Part shown: positions 50,923 to 60,030 of the stretch, piece after piece
How the letters are laid out: every line of letters begins with the position of its first letter
Position numbering within the stretch: the stretch's first letter is position 1
Assembly (NCBI GenBank): GCA_039916305.1
Contig: JBDSLR010000017.1
Location: 62,001-126,000 of the forward strand
Direction: 5' to 3'
Origin: JACMLD01 sp039916305
Lineage (GTDB): Bacteria; Bacteroidota; Bacteroidia; Chitinophagales; Chitinophagaceae
Length of the DNA stretch: 64,000 nucleotides
Made by a program: the position numbers and the translations under genes
Notes under the pieces: generated by a model
Database searches by the model: none
The model's input: only the letters and a program-made list of their open reading frames with translations
Told to the model about the DNA's origin: nothing

Positions 50923-51522
50923 TTATAGCAAACCTGAAAACATATATACAATAAAAGAAGAGATGGCTTTCTTGTCTTTGAAATAATGCCGGATGGTTTT
51001 AACAGCATCGTGCAGGTGATTTCTGACTGAATTTGGGGAGAGCCGGAGTTGGCTGGCAATAGCAATCCTGCTCATCCCTTCCTGTTTGCTTAATTTGTAC
51101 ACCAGCTGCTGCTGTGGTGGAAGCTGCGCTATTAATTTATTGATTATATGCTGGTTTTCTTTGTCCTGCAGAATCGTCTCCAGGGATTGCTCTTTCCAGT
51201 CATTGCTGTGCTGCTGCAATCGCTGCTGCATGTTTTTTTCTGCAGCTATTTTTTTAAAATGACCATAAATGCAGTTATACAAGATAGTTAGTAAGTAGGC
51301 AATTGGTTTTTCCGCCGCGGCTACCTGTATCCGTTTTGTCCATAAAATAATAAAAACTTCCTGCACAATTTCTTCCGCCAGGTAGGCGGAACGCGTCATC
51401 TTGAAAGCGGCAGCATAAAAAGGAGCTTTATAGAGGTCAAAGATTGCTCTGTAGGCGGTCTTATCACCTTCGGCTATTTGTAAAAACAGCGCCTTATTAT
51501 CAGATGGCAATGGAACTTGCAT
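50923..51522 (-). CDS. ECF RNA polymerase sigma factor (FecI/SigZ-like)
   Basis: A 199-residue ECF sigma. Region 2 is near 25-90 (FDLYKAPFYAAAFKMTRSAY, AEEIVQEVFIILW) and region 4 near 135-185 (LPPQQQLVYKLSKQEGMSRI then ASQLRLSPNSVRNHLHDAV, helix-turn-helix). A hydrophobic end FIVYMFSGLL is present. It is the first gene of locus A and should direct transcription of SusCD and perhaps its own unit when FecR is signalled. The promoter it recognises is not determined here. Confidence 0.94.
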   Translation of the reverse strand: MQVPLPSDNKALFLQIAEGDKTAYRAIFDLYKAPFYAAAFKMTRSAYLAEEIVQEVFIILWTKRIQVAAAEKPIAYLLTILYNCIYGHFKKIAAEKNMQQRLQQHSNDWKEQSLETILQDKENQHIINKLIAQLPPQQQLVYKLSKQEGMSRIAIASQLRLSPNSVRNHLHDAVKTIRHYFKDKKAISSFIVYMFSGLL

Positions 51523-51780
51523 AGTCGTTGAAGACTTAAAAGTAAATCATTTTTTTTAAATATAATTTGTGTTGAGGCTCAAGACAAAAGCGCACGACAC
51601 ACTCCTGCTTTGAAAATTTACAGCATACGCTGGCCTGGCGCAATGCCTGCAATACCAGTAAAAGCATGTATTACTGCTATTTAACATAGTAACAGCTCAA
51701 CTTATTTGAACAGGGAATAATTTTCTAAGATGGAATTGCGTAAAAATAATCCGGTTGTATTATTTTATCAGTGTGGCATA
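51523..51780. other. 258-bp gap between locus A and locus B
   Basis: Both flanking genes are on the minus strand. It holds no open frame of note. On the minus strand a TATATTTA about 45 nt ahead of the sigma gene's ATG resembles a -7 element with TTG 15 nt upstream, a poor spacing. I see no clear terminator for locus B. Confidence 0.35.
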
Positions 51781-52728
51781 CTATTTTACCATGAACAGTT
51801 GCTGGTATAAAAAACCGGCAATAAAATTGCCGGCCTCCAGCCATCTTTTTTTTGCTTTGCCGCCGGCAAAAATAGGATTGAAATGTTTCTGCAATTCATG
51901 TCCGTAACCTTCAAATATTTTGAGTTGGTTCGGTATATGTAATGAATCCGCCACCCGGTGAATGGCAAGGCTACCATACAGTGCGGGATTTTTATGATCA
52001 ATGGGTACTACCCGGTCTTTGCTGCCATGCACACTTACTATAGGCACCATCGTATTTTGCAACCAGGTAGTATCAAATATGGCGCCCCAGCAACTAACAA
52101 TGGCTGTTATGTGTTGCGGATTGTATACATAATTAGCAGGATTGACTGCGTTAGCGCTACTGGCCAGTTTTATCATTTCTGCCGGGCTGCTATAAACGGC
52201 CTGCAATGCTATCATACCGCCGGCTGAGTTACCTGCCAGTATAATATAGTTGGTGTCTATCCTGAATTGCTTGTAATGCTGCTTAAAAAAGGCCACCGCC
52301 TCCTGCGCATCTTCAATAGCATCTGCGCAGCCATTTACCAGGTCTGTAATATTTTTTAACGGGTGTTTTTTACTGAGGCGGTAATTAATAGCCGCGCATA
52401 CATAACCGCGACGGGCAAATGTTTTGCTCCATACAGGCGTGCCGGTGGATTTTTTGTTTCCAAATTTAAACCCGCCCCCATGCATCCAGACAATCAGCGG
52501 GCGAAGTGGAGTGCTGTCAGCAGCCGGCTCATAAAAATCAAAACGGTAATATTTTTGTTTGATGCCAGGCGCCGGGTCTTGTTTATAGAGGATGTTTTTC
52601 TGCAGCATTACGTCTTTAAATACAAAATCTTTAAACTTAATGGGCATTGTTTTCTGCTGTGCCACTGCTGCAAAAGAAAACGTTATTGCAATAAAGACAG
52701 ATAGTATGGATTTAATGATGTTCAGCAT
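51781..52728 (-). CDS. Exported alpha/beta hydrolase (esterase, HGGG type)
   Basis: A 315-residue serine hydrolase with signal peptide (ITFSFAAVAQ near 25). The oxyanion-hole motif is MHGGGFKFG (83-86) and the nucleophile elbow AGNSAGG (Ser168). The Asp is in HGSKDRVVP near 237 and the His in GYGHELQKH near 280, so the triad appears intact. It acts on esters in the periplasm or outside the cell, possibly acetyl or feruloyl side groups; the substrate is unproven. It is the last gene of locus B, 92 nt after the haloperoxidase-like gene. Confidence 0.88.
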   Translation of the reverse strand: MLNIIKSILSVFIAITFSFAAVAQQKTMPIKFKDFVFKDVMLQKNILYKQDPAPGIKQKYYRFDFYEPAADSTPLRPLIVWMHGGGFKFGNKKSTGTPVWSKTFARRGYVCAAINYRLSKKHPLKNITDLVNGCADAIEDAQEAVAFFKQHYKQFRIDTNYIILAGNSAGGMIALQAVYSSPAEMIKLASSANAVNPANYVYNPQHITAIVSCWGAIFDTTWLQNTMVPIVSVHGSKDRVVPIDHKNPALYGSLAIHRVADSLHIPNQLKIFEGYGHELQKHFNPIFAGGKAKKRWLEAGNFIAGFLYQQLFMVK

Positions 52729-52820
52729 ATATTAAGATACGTATCAAACAGGAAAAAAGATGCACGGGCGCATTAGCGGCCAGCGCTTGAAATGGATGCT
52801 ATCTGGCCTGCTCAATGCTG

Positions 52821-54137
52821 TTATTGCATCAGCTTCTTAACAATGAGCTCACCAGTTTTTTTACCGGCATTACTGCCTTCCTCAATACTAATACGATAAT
52901 GAATGCCACCGTATAACCTGCTGACAGAAGCTTCATCTGCTGCCTGGATAAATGAATCGAAATGACGTTGCAAGCCAATATACTGCAGATCACTGCTGTC
53001 CTGAAAACTAAAATGATCCCCAAATAATTTACTCAAAACAGTTGCCGCAGCACGGGTAATGGTACTGTGTCCGCTGGTATATTCAGGAAATGGCGGTGTT
53101 TGTAAAAAAGGCGACCATCCCGGATCGATTGATTCATTTATTACCGTAACCGGTCTTATGTAATTACTGCGAAATTTTTCATCCCAGCAGGCTATAAAAG
53201 CATCATATAATGCAATGGCGGTAAGTGCATATGCCTGTGCAGTTTTTACTGGATCGGCGTTGGTTTGCTTTGCTGCAATAGCCGCAATACCCATCCAGTG
53301 GCCGCCGGGTGTAATTTTTTTATTGGCAAACATCAGGTGTCCGGCGTGTTCCATCACAAATGGATTATCATCCCAGTAGCGGGCGATTAACTGCTGTTCT
53401 GCCGTAAGTGCTTTACCCATCAGGTAAACCTCTTTAACACCTTTAAAAAAAAGGCTATTAGTATCTGTGCTAAAAGCGGGTGGCCTGGGGGGTGTAAACT
53501 GTGCAGCAGAATCCAGCACCATTGGTCTCATGGTATTCCAGCACCATTCTACGCCATCCATATAATCCGGTGGTGTTGGCCTCCACTTGCCCGGGTCATT
53601 ACTGCCGAGGTGTTTGGGCTTACCCCGCGATTTTAAATAGCCGTCGCTTTTGGCCCTTGCTAAAATCACCCGGGCCGTGGTATCGCCAAAGGCAATGGAA
53701 CGCTGGTAAACGGAATCATCAAGTATGTCTCTAAAGTTATTGTACACCGTGGTTTCATAGGCCTGCAATGAATCAACAGAAAAAACTTTTATGTTACGCA
53801 CCACTGTAAAAAAGGCTTTTGTAGCCGCCAGTGTGTAGTTATATGTTTTGCCTTTTTCAGGCACGGGCATTTTTCCAAAATCATTCAGCTGCGCTGCTAT
53901 TGATGCAGATCCGTTTTTGCTGAACCGAAGGGCTTCGTAAGAAGCGAGGGAAGCGTATACATAAATTCTACTGGCCACAGGCGGCGTAAATACATCGTAA
54001 ATAATAACCTGTGTAAGCAAATCCTGGTTTTGATGAAGTATTCCTGCTTCATTTAACGGAACCGTATTTTTTTGCTTACAGCCACACAATCCGGCAAGCA
54101 GCGCAGTAATCAAAAAAAGTAAAAGGCATCGTTTCAT
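52821..54137 (-). CDS. Vanadium-haloperoxidase/PAP2-superfamily lipoprotein
   Basis: A 438-residue lipoprotein (LAGLCGC, Cys20). The vanadate/phosphate pocket residues are KFRSNYIRP (K-x6-RP, about 322-330), TSGHS near 350 and SRLYGGIH near 407 (SR-x5-H). The usual Asp three residues after that His is Ser here (HYRIS), and the Pro of PSGH is Thr. Family members either oxidise halides with H2O2 or act as acid phosphatases. The fold is certain, the activity is not. It is encoded between a cytochrome c/FG-GAP protein and an esterase. Confidence 0.85.
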   Translation of the reverse strand: MKRCLLLFLITALLAGLCGCKQKNTVPLNEAGILHQNQDLLTQVIIYDVFTPPVASRIYVYASLASYEALRFSKNGSASIAAQLNDFGKMPVPEKGKTYNYTLAATKAFFTVVRNIKVFSVDSLQAYETTVYNNFRDILDDSVYQRSIAFGDTTARVILARAKSDGYLKSRGKPKHLGSNDPGKWRPTPPDYMDGVEWCWNTMRPMVLDSAAQFTPPRPPAFSTDTNSLFFKGVKEVYLMGKALTAEQQLIARYWDDNPFVMEHAGHLMFANKKITPGGHWMGIAAIAAKQTNADPVKTAQAYALTAIALYDAFIACWDEKFRSNYIRPVTVINESIDPGWSPFLQTPPFPEYTSGHSTITRAAATVLSKLFGDHFSFQDSSDLQYIGLQRHFDSFIQAADEASVSRLYGGIHYRISIEEGSNAGKKTGELIVKKLMQ

Positions 54138-54173
54138 CAGGCGGCAGTTTGGTTTTTTTACGGCAATAAGAAA

Positions 54174-55736
54174 TTATTTGCTGATATTTTTTAAGAAAAT
54201 AAATGGCGGCCCGTTTTCCCAGTCTGCGTGCTTTTTTATGCTGGAGGGCCGTATAGAAAAATTGCCCAGCACAATATCTGTCTTGCCATCCCCGTCCAAA
54301 TCTCCTGCGTCCATGGTAAGCCAGCGTCCTTTTTCGCCTTCCGGTAAAGTAAAGGGCTTGAATACATAGTTGCCTTTATTTTCCAGGTATACAAAACCTT
54401 CCTGTGGCTGCCGGGCATAGTCAGCAAAAAAAGCAATGCTGGCAATATCAAGATCTCCATCTCCATCAAAATCCCTGGCCATAGCCTTGTAGCATCCATT
54501 AACCGGGAAAAAATATTGTTGGGTAAAATGATTATTTCCCTGGTTTAAAAAAATATACACGCCATGGTAGGGTTTTAATACGATGGAATAATCTGCATTG
54601 TCGCCACAGGTGTAAACAATATCCTGCAATCCATCATTATTAAAATCAGCCAGTTCAAAATAGGTAGAGCCATTGATTGCAGGAAAGCGCAACACCTGTT
54701 GTTGATCAAATTTTCCTTTTCCCTTGTTTATAAAGAGTACGATGCTTTCATCGCCCTGTGTGAACAACGCCCATACGTCCTGCAGTCCATCATGATTAAC
54801 ATCTTCCACATATGTTTTAATTGCACCTGGTTCAGACCGCAGCACATGATGCGTGAATTTTCCAGCGCCCGTATTCTCCATCCATGAAAGCGAGCCCAGC
54901 AAATGACCAAACTCGCAAACAAGGTAATCTGTTTTACCGTCGTTGTTAAGATCGCAGGAACTTACCTGTACCGGCCTTGCCAGGTTACTGAAAAAAGCAG
55001 CGCTGTCAATTTGCAGTTGTCCATTTGCGCCCGTTCTTATTAACTGTGTTGTTCCAAATTTTCCATTGTTGGGGTTAATGACATTTACATTACAGGCCAG
55101 CAGGCTGTCTTTATAAAAGTCAATATCTGTAATGACAGCATTGGTTGTAACAGAATCCGTAAGCTGGAGCATACTGTTAAAACGAAACAGTGATTTTTTA
55201 ACCAAATCAAAAAAATACAACTGCTGATGGGTGGTATCAATTTTAGAAAAGCAGATACCTGCAGCAGGGTATGCATAACCAGCGTATTGCGCTTTAAATA
55301 CAAGCTGGTTGGTAGAAATGCTGTCATGAGGTGGTTGAGGTGGCAGTGAATCCGGGGAAAGGGCCGTATAGTAATCAATAATTTGCTGCCATTGCAGGCT
55401 GTTTAAAACAGGTTTGGATGGATAGTATGTACTAGGTACATCTTTGTCATTTCTATAGGAAGGATATTGTTTAAAGCCATATGCAAAAATACCAAAATGC
55501 GGGCCCATTGCTGGTAATACGCCATCTTCCCAGGCTGCTGCATTCAACTGAGCCGGGTCGGGCAGTAAGTGGCAGGATTGGCAATACGTTGAAGCCAGCA
55601 GTTTTCCTTTCTCAATACTTTCATCAGATGTATCCTGGTGCGATTTATTTTTTTTTATCTCTTTGCAGGAAAAAAAAGACATGCTTGCAGTACATATAAT
55701 CAGGTCAAGTATAAAACGGCTGCTCTTTTTACTCAT
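54174..55736 (-). CDS. Cytochrome c/FG-GAP (VCBS) repeat lipoprotein
   Basis: A 520-residue lipoprotein (FFSC, Cys24). A short cytochrome c domain carries YCQSCH (haem ligands near 52-56) and a probable axial Met77 in LPAMGPHFG. From about 165 it becomes an FG-GAP/VCBS propeller with calcium-binding-like DxNxDGxxD loops: DLNNDGKTDYLV, DVNHDGLQDVWA, DFNNDGLQDIVY, DFDGDGDLDIAS, DLDGDGKTDIVL. An electron-carrying haem fused to a surface propeller suggests extracellular or periplasmic electron transfer. It lies 36 nt before the haloperoxidase-like gene and 70 nt after DUF1573. Confidence 0.88.
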   Translation of the reverse strand: MSKKSSRFILDLIICTASMSFFSCKEIKKNKSHQDTSDESIEKGKLLASTYCQSCHLLPDPAQLNAAAWEDGVLPAMGPHFGIFAYGFKQYPSYRNDKDVPSTYYPSKPVLNSLQWQQIIDYYTALSPDSLPPQPPHDSISTNQLVFKAQYAGYAYPAAGICFSKIDTTHQQLYFFDLVKKSLFRFNSMLQLTDSVTTNAVITDIDFYKDSLLACNVNVINPNNGKFGTTQLIRTGANGQLQIDSAAFFSNLARPVQVSSCDLNNDGKTDYLVCEFGHLLGSLSWMENTGAGKFTHHVLRSEPGAIKTYVEDVNHDGLQDVWALFTQGDESIVLFINKGKGKFDQQQVLRFPAINGSTYFELADFNNDGLQDIVYTCGDNADYSIVLKPYHGVYIFLNQGNNHFTQQYFFPVNGCYKAMARDFDGDGDLDIASIAFFADYARQPQEGFVYLENKGNYVFKPFTLPEGEKGRWLTMDAGDLDGDGKTDIVLGNFSIRPSSIKKHADWENGPPFIFLKNISK

Positions 55737-55806
55737 AGAAAATAAATAATGCGGATAGCATATGGCTGCGTTGACATTTAAAATTACTTCACTGCAGCTG
55801 TTAACG

Positions 55807-56325
55807 TTATTTTTTTTTAACCGTTGTATCTGCGCTGGTTATCTGTCCTTCGAACGACAGGCTGTGTTTTGCCCCGTTGCTGGTATTGCTGGTTACCACA
55901 ATACTTTTATGCACAGATTTATCCTGGCCCACGGTATTAAAATACACTGGCAGCTCATCTTCTTCACCCGGCAGTATTACCTTTTCAGTATAACGTGGTA
56001 TGGTGCATCCGCAAGGCGAATGTATATCGGATAAAAAGAGCGGATTATCACCGGTGTTTTTGCACCTGAAAACAATGGTAACGCTGTCGCCTTCTTTTAC
56101 CGTGCCGAAGTTCTGAACCGGATCAATCCACTCTATAGTAGTGAAATTAACGGTATCAATCTGTGCCAGTTTGGATGGTTTGATACCCAGCTTATTTTCA
56201 TACGCATGCAGGTAATCACTTTTGCTCCGTTTGTTTTTGCAGGAATACATGCTGCCCGCCCATATAAGCAATATGACAACGGGCACAGCAGTAGTTTTGA
56301 AAGTTGTATGGTTAATCAATATCAT
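55807..56325 (-). CDS. DUF1573 family lipoprotein
   Basis: A 172-residue lipoprotein (AGSMYSC, Cys29). The DUF1573 Ig-like domain covers about 60-165 with NFGTVKEGDSVTIVFRCKNT and the SPCGCTIP motif. Its CGCT cysteines are typical for the family, whose role is unknown. It starts 1 nt after the stop of the 1190-residue FG-GAP gene, so they are cotranscribed. The lysine-rich end TTVKKK is unremarkable. Confidence 0.9.
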   Translation of the reverse strand: MILINHTTFKTTAVPVVILLIWAGSMYSCKNKRSKSDYLHAYENKLGIKPSKLAQIDTVNFTTIEWIDPVQNFGTVKEGDSVTIVFRCKNTGDNPLFLSDIHSPCGCTIPRYTEKVILPGEEDELPVYFNTVGQDKSVHKSIVVTSNTSNGAKHSLSFEGQITSADTTVKKK

Positions 56326-56326
56326 T

Positions 56327-59300
56327 TTATTTTACTTTCCTGGCATTTCCTTTATTGTCATAAACAGTTATAGAACGCATGCTACTGTCTGTTGCTAAAA
56401 ACCTGGCTGACTGTGAAAGAAAGGAAGACCCATAATAAAATTCCTGTAATTGTGTTGCCCCGCTGGTGAATTGTATGACTGCCCGGGTATCGGAGGGTTG
56501 CAGGTTAACAACTCCGATGTCTCTTTTAAGATTGAAAATTTTAAGCGGGCCCCGGTTTTGGGAAGCGGCCAGCAAATATCCCCCGGCTTTGTTTCGCAGT
56601 TTTACCAATGCTTTGCCATTACCAGGAATAAAAATACCGCTTTGCAAAATACTCTGGGCAGTAAAACCACCTTTGCCATTTCCCTTCAGCAGCAGGCCAT
56701 TTAGGGCGTCATAACGGCCAACTGACACCTCTGTTCCGTAATCATTTCCATTTATAAGCAAATCCAGGTTTTTGTCTCCGTCAAAATCATCGACCAGCAT
56801 TCCATTTAAAGCAGAAAATTGTGCCTGTGCCGGCAATGGATAAAAACTGAATTTTCCATTTCCTTCATTTTTAAAGTAACCGGAGCTCAGGTTATTTGCC
56901 TTTACAATAAGTGCGTCTTTTAATTGCTCCCTGGAAAACAAATCCTCTACACCTGCTGTTGCAAATGATTTATAATTTTGAAATTTAGACCGAAGGCCAA
57001 TCATTTGTTTTACTGCATCTTCCCTTGTTTGTGCCGGGAAAGATTTCATGGTCTGGTCCTGCTGACTTACCGGAAAGAACAGCGCTGGAAAAGCATCATA
57101 GCTGCCGTTGTTGTCAAAATCTTTCGCATATATTGAAACAGGCATTTCATCACTGGCCCTGTATTGTGAATTAAGCCCCATATTACCCACAACGTAATCT
57201 ATATCGCCGTCATTGTCAAAGTCGCCGGGGGCTATTGTATTCCACCAGCCTTTCTGACTAGCTACACCAGACTGCGGTGTAATATTGCGGAAGATTCCCT
57301 TATCATTTTTTAAAAAAACTACTGGCATCCATTCTCCTGCAAGGATCAGATCGGTCCAGCCGTCATTATCAAAATCTGTGAAGAGGGCATCGCATACAAG
57401 TCCAATAGATATTAGTTCTTTTGCTACTTCGCCTGTTACGTCTGTAAATTTGATATGTCCCTTTTTTGAATCGTTGCGGTAAATAAAGCTGGATACCGGT
57501 TTCGGATAAGTCCAGGGCTCTACCCGGCCTGCAACAAACAGATCCAGGTCGCCATCTTTATCGTAATCAACACTTCTTACGCAGGATTTACTGCTAAAGT
57601 TTGCCGGTATTGCCAGTGAATCCTGCCGGTAATTTCCTTTTCCATCGTTCACATAGAATTTATCCTGGTAGGCAGGGCTGCCAGGCGCATGCTCGTAGCT
57701 GCCGGAAGCAATATACAGATCAAGGTCTCCATCGCCATCGGCATCAAACAACAACAGGCCGGTATCTTCTGCCTGCTTATTTTCAATGCCGGTGGCTGGT
57801 AACAGGGGTTTTTGAGTAAACCGGTTGTCTGGCTGTTGTAAGAACAGTTGCGCACTTTTATTGAATGCGCCGCCGCAGATAAGATCGTCCAGGCCGTTTC
57901 CGTCCATATCTCCCGCTGCCAGAGCGGGGCCATACTCAGACAATTTATGCGGCAATAGTTTCTGAATATTGAAATCAATAAACTCTTTTTCCTCGTGGGT
58001 AAAATGAATGTTCACGGAAGCAGTAACGTCTTTGAAAAGAGTATTTGCAGCAAACACTTCATGGTTATGTTCATAGCTACTTGCCGCGTTTAATATATTT
58101 ACTTTTAGCAACTGGTCTGCCGGGATGTTTTTTAACAGCTGCAGCTTGCCATTCTGCCATTTAATGATAACCGAGTCAATTTTTTTTACAGGGCCTATAC
58201 CAAAATGAGCGATACCGGAAACACTTGACAGATAGCCCCTGTACGGTGTATTTTCGTAAACCTGTTTTTTACCCTTGTCATAATATATTTCCGCCATTGC
58301 ACCCAGCCCGTTCCTGTTGTGCCCATCGCCTGTAAACTCAATTTGAATATAATGGCTGCTGTCGGTTTTTTCCTGCCTTTTATTGTTCCTGTATACAAAG
58401 GCTTCATCATTTATATTATTGACTACAAAATCAAGATCCCCATCATTATCCAGGTCTGCATAGGCGGCACCATTTGAAAAGGAGGGTGCGCTAATACCCC
58501 ACTTTTTTGATACATCTGTAAAATGGAGGTTGCCATCATTGCTATAGGCGTAGTTGGAAATTTTTACTTCCGGAACCTGGGCCAGCATATCTTTTTTCCC
58601 TGCAATGGAATAGGCTTTGGTTCTGAAAACAATAAAGTCGTGATCGGTTACATCTTTTGGGAAGCCGTTGGTAATAATAATATCCCGGTAACCATTATTG
58701 TCAAAATCAGTTACCAGTGGTGTCCAGCTCCAATCTGTTTCTGCTATGCCCGATAGAAAGCCTATATCACTGAATATGGGCATGCCAACAGAATCATTTT
58801 GCAATACCCGTGGCCCCTGGTTCAGCTGAATGATATTACGAACGTACTGGTATTGGTAGCCGAAATAATCCATGTTCATGTAAACCTGGTAGCTGTTGGG
58901 TGTCATCATCATTTTCTTCCTGTAATTATCCTGCGGATTCATGTCCACTTCAATAATGTCCGGCAGTCCGTCATTATTAATATCTGTAATATCCTGGCCC
59001 ATTGAGTTGGAAGAGGTATGTTTAAAGTAGCTGCGGACCTGGTCCGTAAATGTGCCGTCATGGTTGTTGATATAAAGAATATTATTGGCCAGGAAATCAT
59101 TGGTAACATAAATATCTTTCCAGCCATCATTGTTGATATCACAAATATTAAGTCCATGGCCATAACCTTCAATGGTAATGCCGGCTTCTTTTGAAACATC
59201 CGTAAAAATGGGGTGGTTGAGTTCCTTACTCCAGTCATTGCGGAATAATTTATCAGTGTTAGGATTTTCGCTATGGATAAAAATTGGCCGGAACTTATTG

Positions 59301-59899
59301 GGATAGTCTTCTTTAGTAAGCAGGTTAACCAGCAGGTACATGTCCAGGTCGCCATCATTATCATAATCGAAAAAGGCGGCCATGGTTGAATGCGAGGTGT
59401 CATTGAGGTTGTACGCCGCCGCCTGGTTGGTAAAATGCGGGTTGCCTTCTTTGTCAGTCCCTGTATTGATGTACAGAAGGTTTTCTCTTTTCAGCGGGTC
59501 TTTTGATAAAGTTGCAGAAATATACATATCCATCAGCCCATCGTTATTTATATCAATGGTACTGATGCCCCTGCAGTACCTGCCTTCACCCGTGACTCCT
59601 GCGGGGGTTGTAACATCTTTAAGTGTAAAATCTCCTTTGTTCAGGTATAGTTTGCACGAAACGGTATTTCCGGTAAAAAAAATATCCTGCAGCCCGTCGT
59701 TATTAAAATCAGCGATGCCTACGCCACCGCCATTGTACATGTTTTCTACATCCAGTACATTAAAAGTATCGTTATCAATAATGGTATTGTTAAAATGAAT
59801 ACCCGAATGATTGCTGCTGATGGCGGTAAAAAGCGTGTTTTTTTCCTTGCATCCGGCAAGACAGGCTATTAAGACAAGCAGCAGTACATTTTTTTTCAT
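56327..59899 (-). CDS. Large FG-GAP/ASPIC-UnbV (CRTAC1-like) repeat lipoprotein
   Basis: An 1190-residue lipoprotein (LAGC, Cys17). At least ten Ca-binding FG-GAP loops are visible, e.g. DFNNDGLQDIFF, DINNDGLMDMYI, DYDNDGDLDMYL, DINNDGLPDIIE, DLDNDGDLDFVV, then DADGDGDLDLYI and DFDGDKNLDLLI. An ASPIC/UnbV domain (NGLGAMAEIYYDKGKK, VSGIAHFGIGPVKKID) sits near 530-610, between two propeller halves. Such proteins occur in clusters with SusCD in Bacteroidota, with no proven activity. The propellers could bind a polymer or present cofactors. It follows a SusD gene by 131 nt with a hairpin between. Confidence 0.9.
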   Translation of the reverse strand: MKKNVLLLVLIACLAGCKEKNTLFTAISSNHSGIHFNNTIIDNDTFNVLDVENMYNGGGVGIADFNNDGLQDIFFTGNTVSCKLYLNKGDFTLKDVTTPAGVTGEGRYCRGISTIDINNDGLMDMYISATLSKDPLKRENLLYINTGTDKEGNPHFTNQAAAYNLNDTSHSTMAAFFDYDNDGDLDMYLLVNLLTKEDYPNKFRPIFIHSENPNTDKLFRNDWSKELNHPIFTDVSKEAGITIEGYGHGLNICDINNDGWKDIYVTNDFLANNILYINNHDGTFTDQVRSYFKHTSSNSMGQDITDINNDGLPDIIEVDMNPQDNYRKKMMMTPNSYQVYMNMDYFGYQYQYVRNIIQLNQGPRVLQNDSVGMPIFSDIGFLSGIAETDWSWTPLVTDFDNNGYRDIIITNGFPKDVTDHDFIVFRTKAYSIAGKKDMLAQVPEVKISNYAYSNDGNLHFTDVSKKWGISAPSFSNGAAYADLDNDGDLDFVVNNINDEAFVYRNNKRQEKTDSSHYIQIEFTGDGHNRNGLGAMAEIYYDKGKKQVYENTPYRGYLSSVSGIAHFGIGPVKKIDSVIIKWQNGKLQLLKNIPADQLLKVNILNAASSYEHNHEVFAANTLFKDVTASVNIHFTHEEKEFIDFNIQKLLPHKLSEYGPALAAGDMDGNGLDDLICGGAFNKSAQLFLQQPDNRFTQKPLLPATGIENKQAEDTGLLLFDADGDGDLDLYIASGSYEHAPGSPAYQDKFYVNDGKGNYRQDSLAIPANFSSKSCVRSVDYDKDGDLDLFVAGRVEPWTYPKPVSSFIYRNDSKKGHIKFTDVTGEVAKELISIGLVCDALFTDFDNDGWTDLILAGEWMPVVFLKNDKGIFRNITPQSGVASQKGWWNTIAPGDFDNDGDIDYVVGNMGLNSQYRASDEMPVSIYAKDFDNNGSYDAFPALFFPVSQQDQTMKSFPAQTREDAVKQMIGLRSKFQNYKSFATAGVEDLFSREQLKDALIVKANNLSSGYFKNEGNGKFSFYPLPAQAQFSALNGMLVDDFDGDKNLDLLINGNDYGTEVSVGRYDALNGLLLKGNGKGGFTAQSILQSGIFIPGNGKALVKLRNKAGGYLLAASQNRGPLKIFNLKRDIGVVNLQPSDTRAVIQFTSGATQLQEFYYGSSFLSQSARFLATDSSMRSITVYDNKGNARKVK

Positions 59900-59968
59900 G
59901 GCAAACAGGCATTACATCTATCTTTTACACGATGTGTAAATTTCTTCAAATTACGGCTTTATTTAAAT

Positions 59969-60007
59969 AGAAAGAGGCTGTTCAGTATACTGAAACAGCC
60001 TCTTTCT
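59969..60007 (-). terminator. Hairpin after locus B SusD
   Basis: AGAAAGAGGCTGTTCAG (59969-59985) pairs with CTGAAACAGCCTCTTTCT (59990-60007) around a TATA loop, with one bulged base. On the minus strand it stands 23 nt past the SusD stop and before the FG-GAP gene. The following TATTTAAATAAAG is only weakly U-rich, so it may attenuate rather than stop transcription. Confidence 0.65.
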
Positions 60008-60030
60008 AAAATTCGGTATGTTGGTACCAG

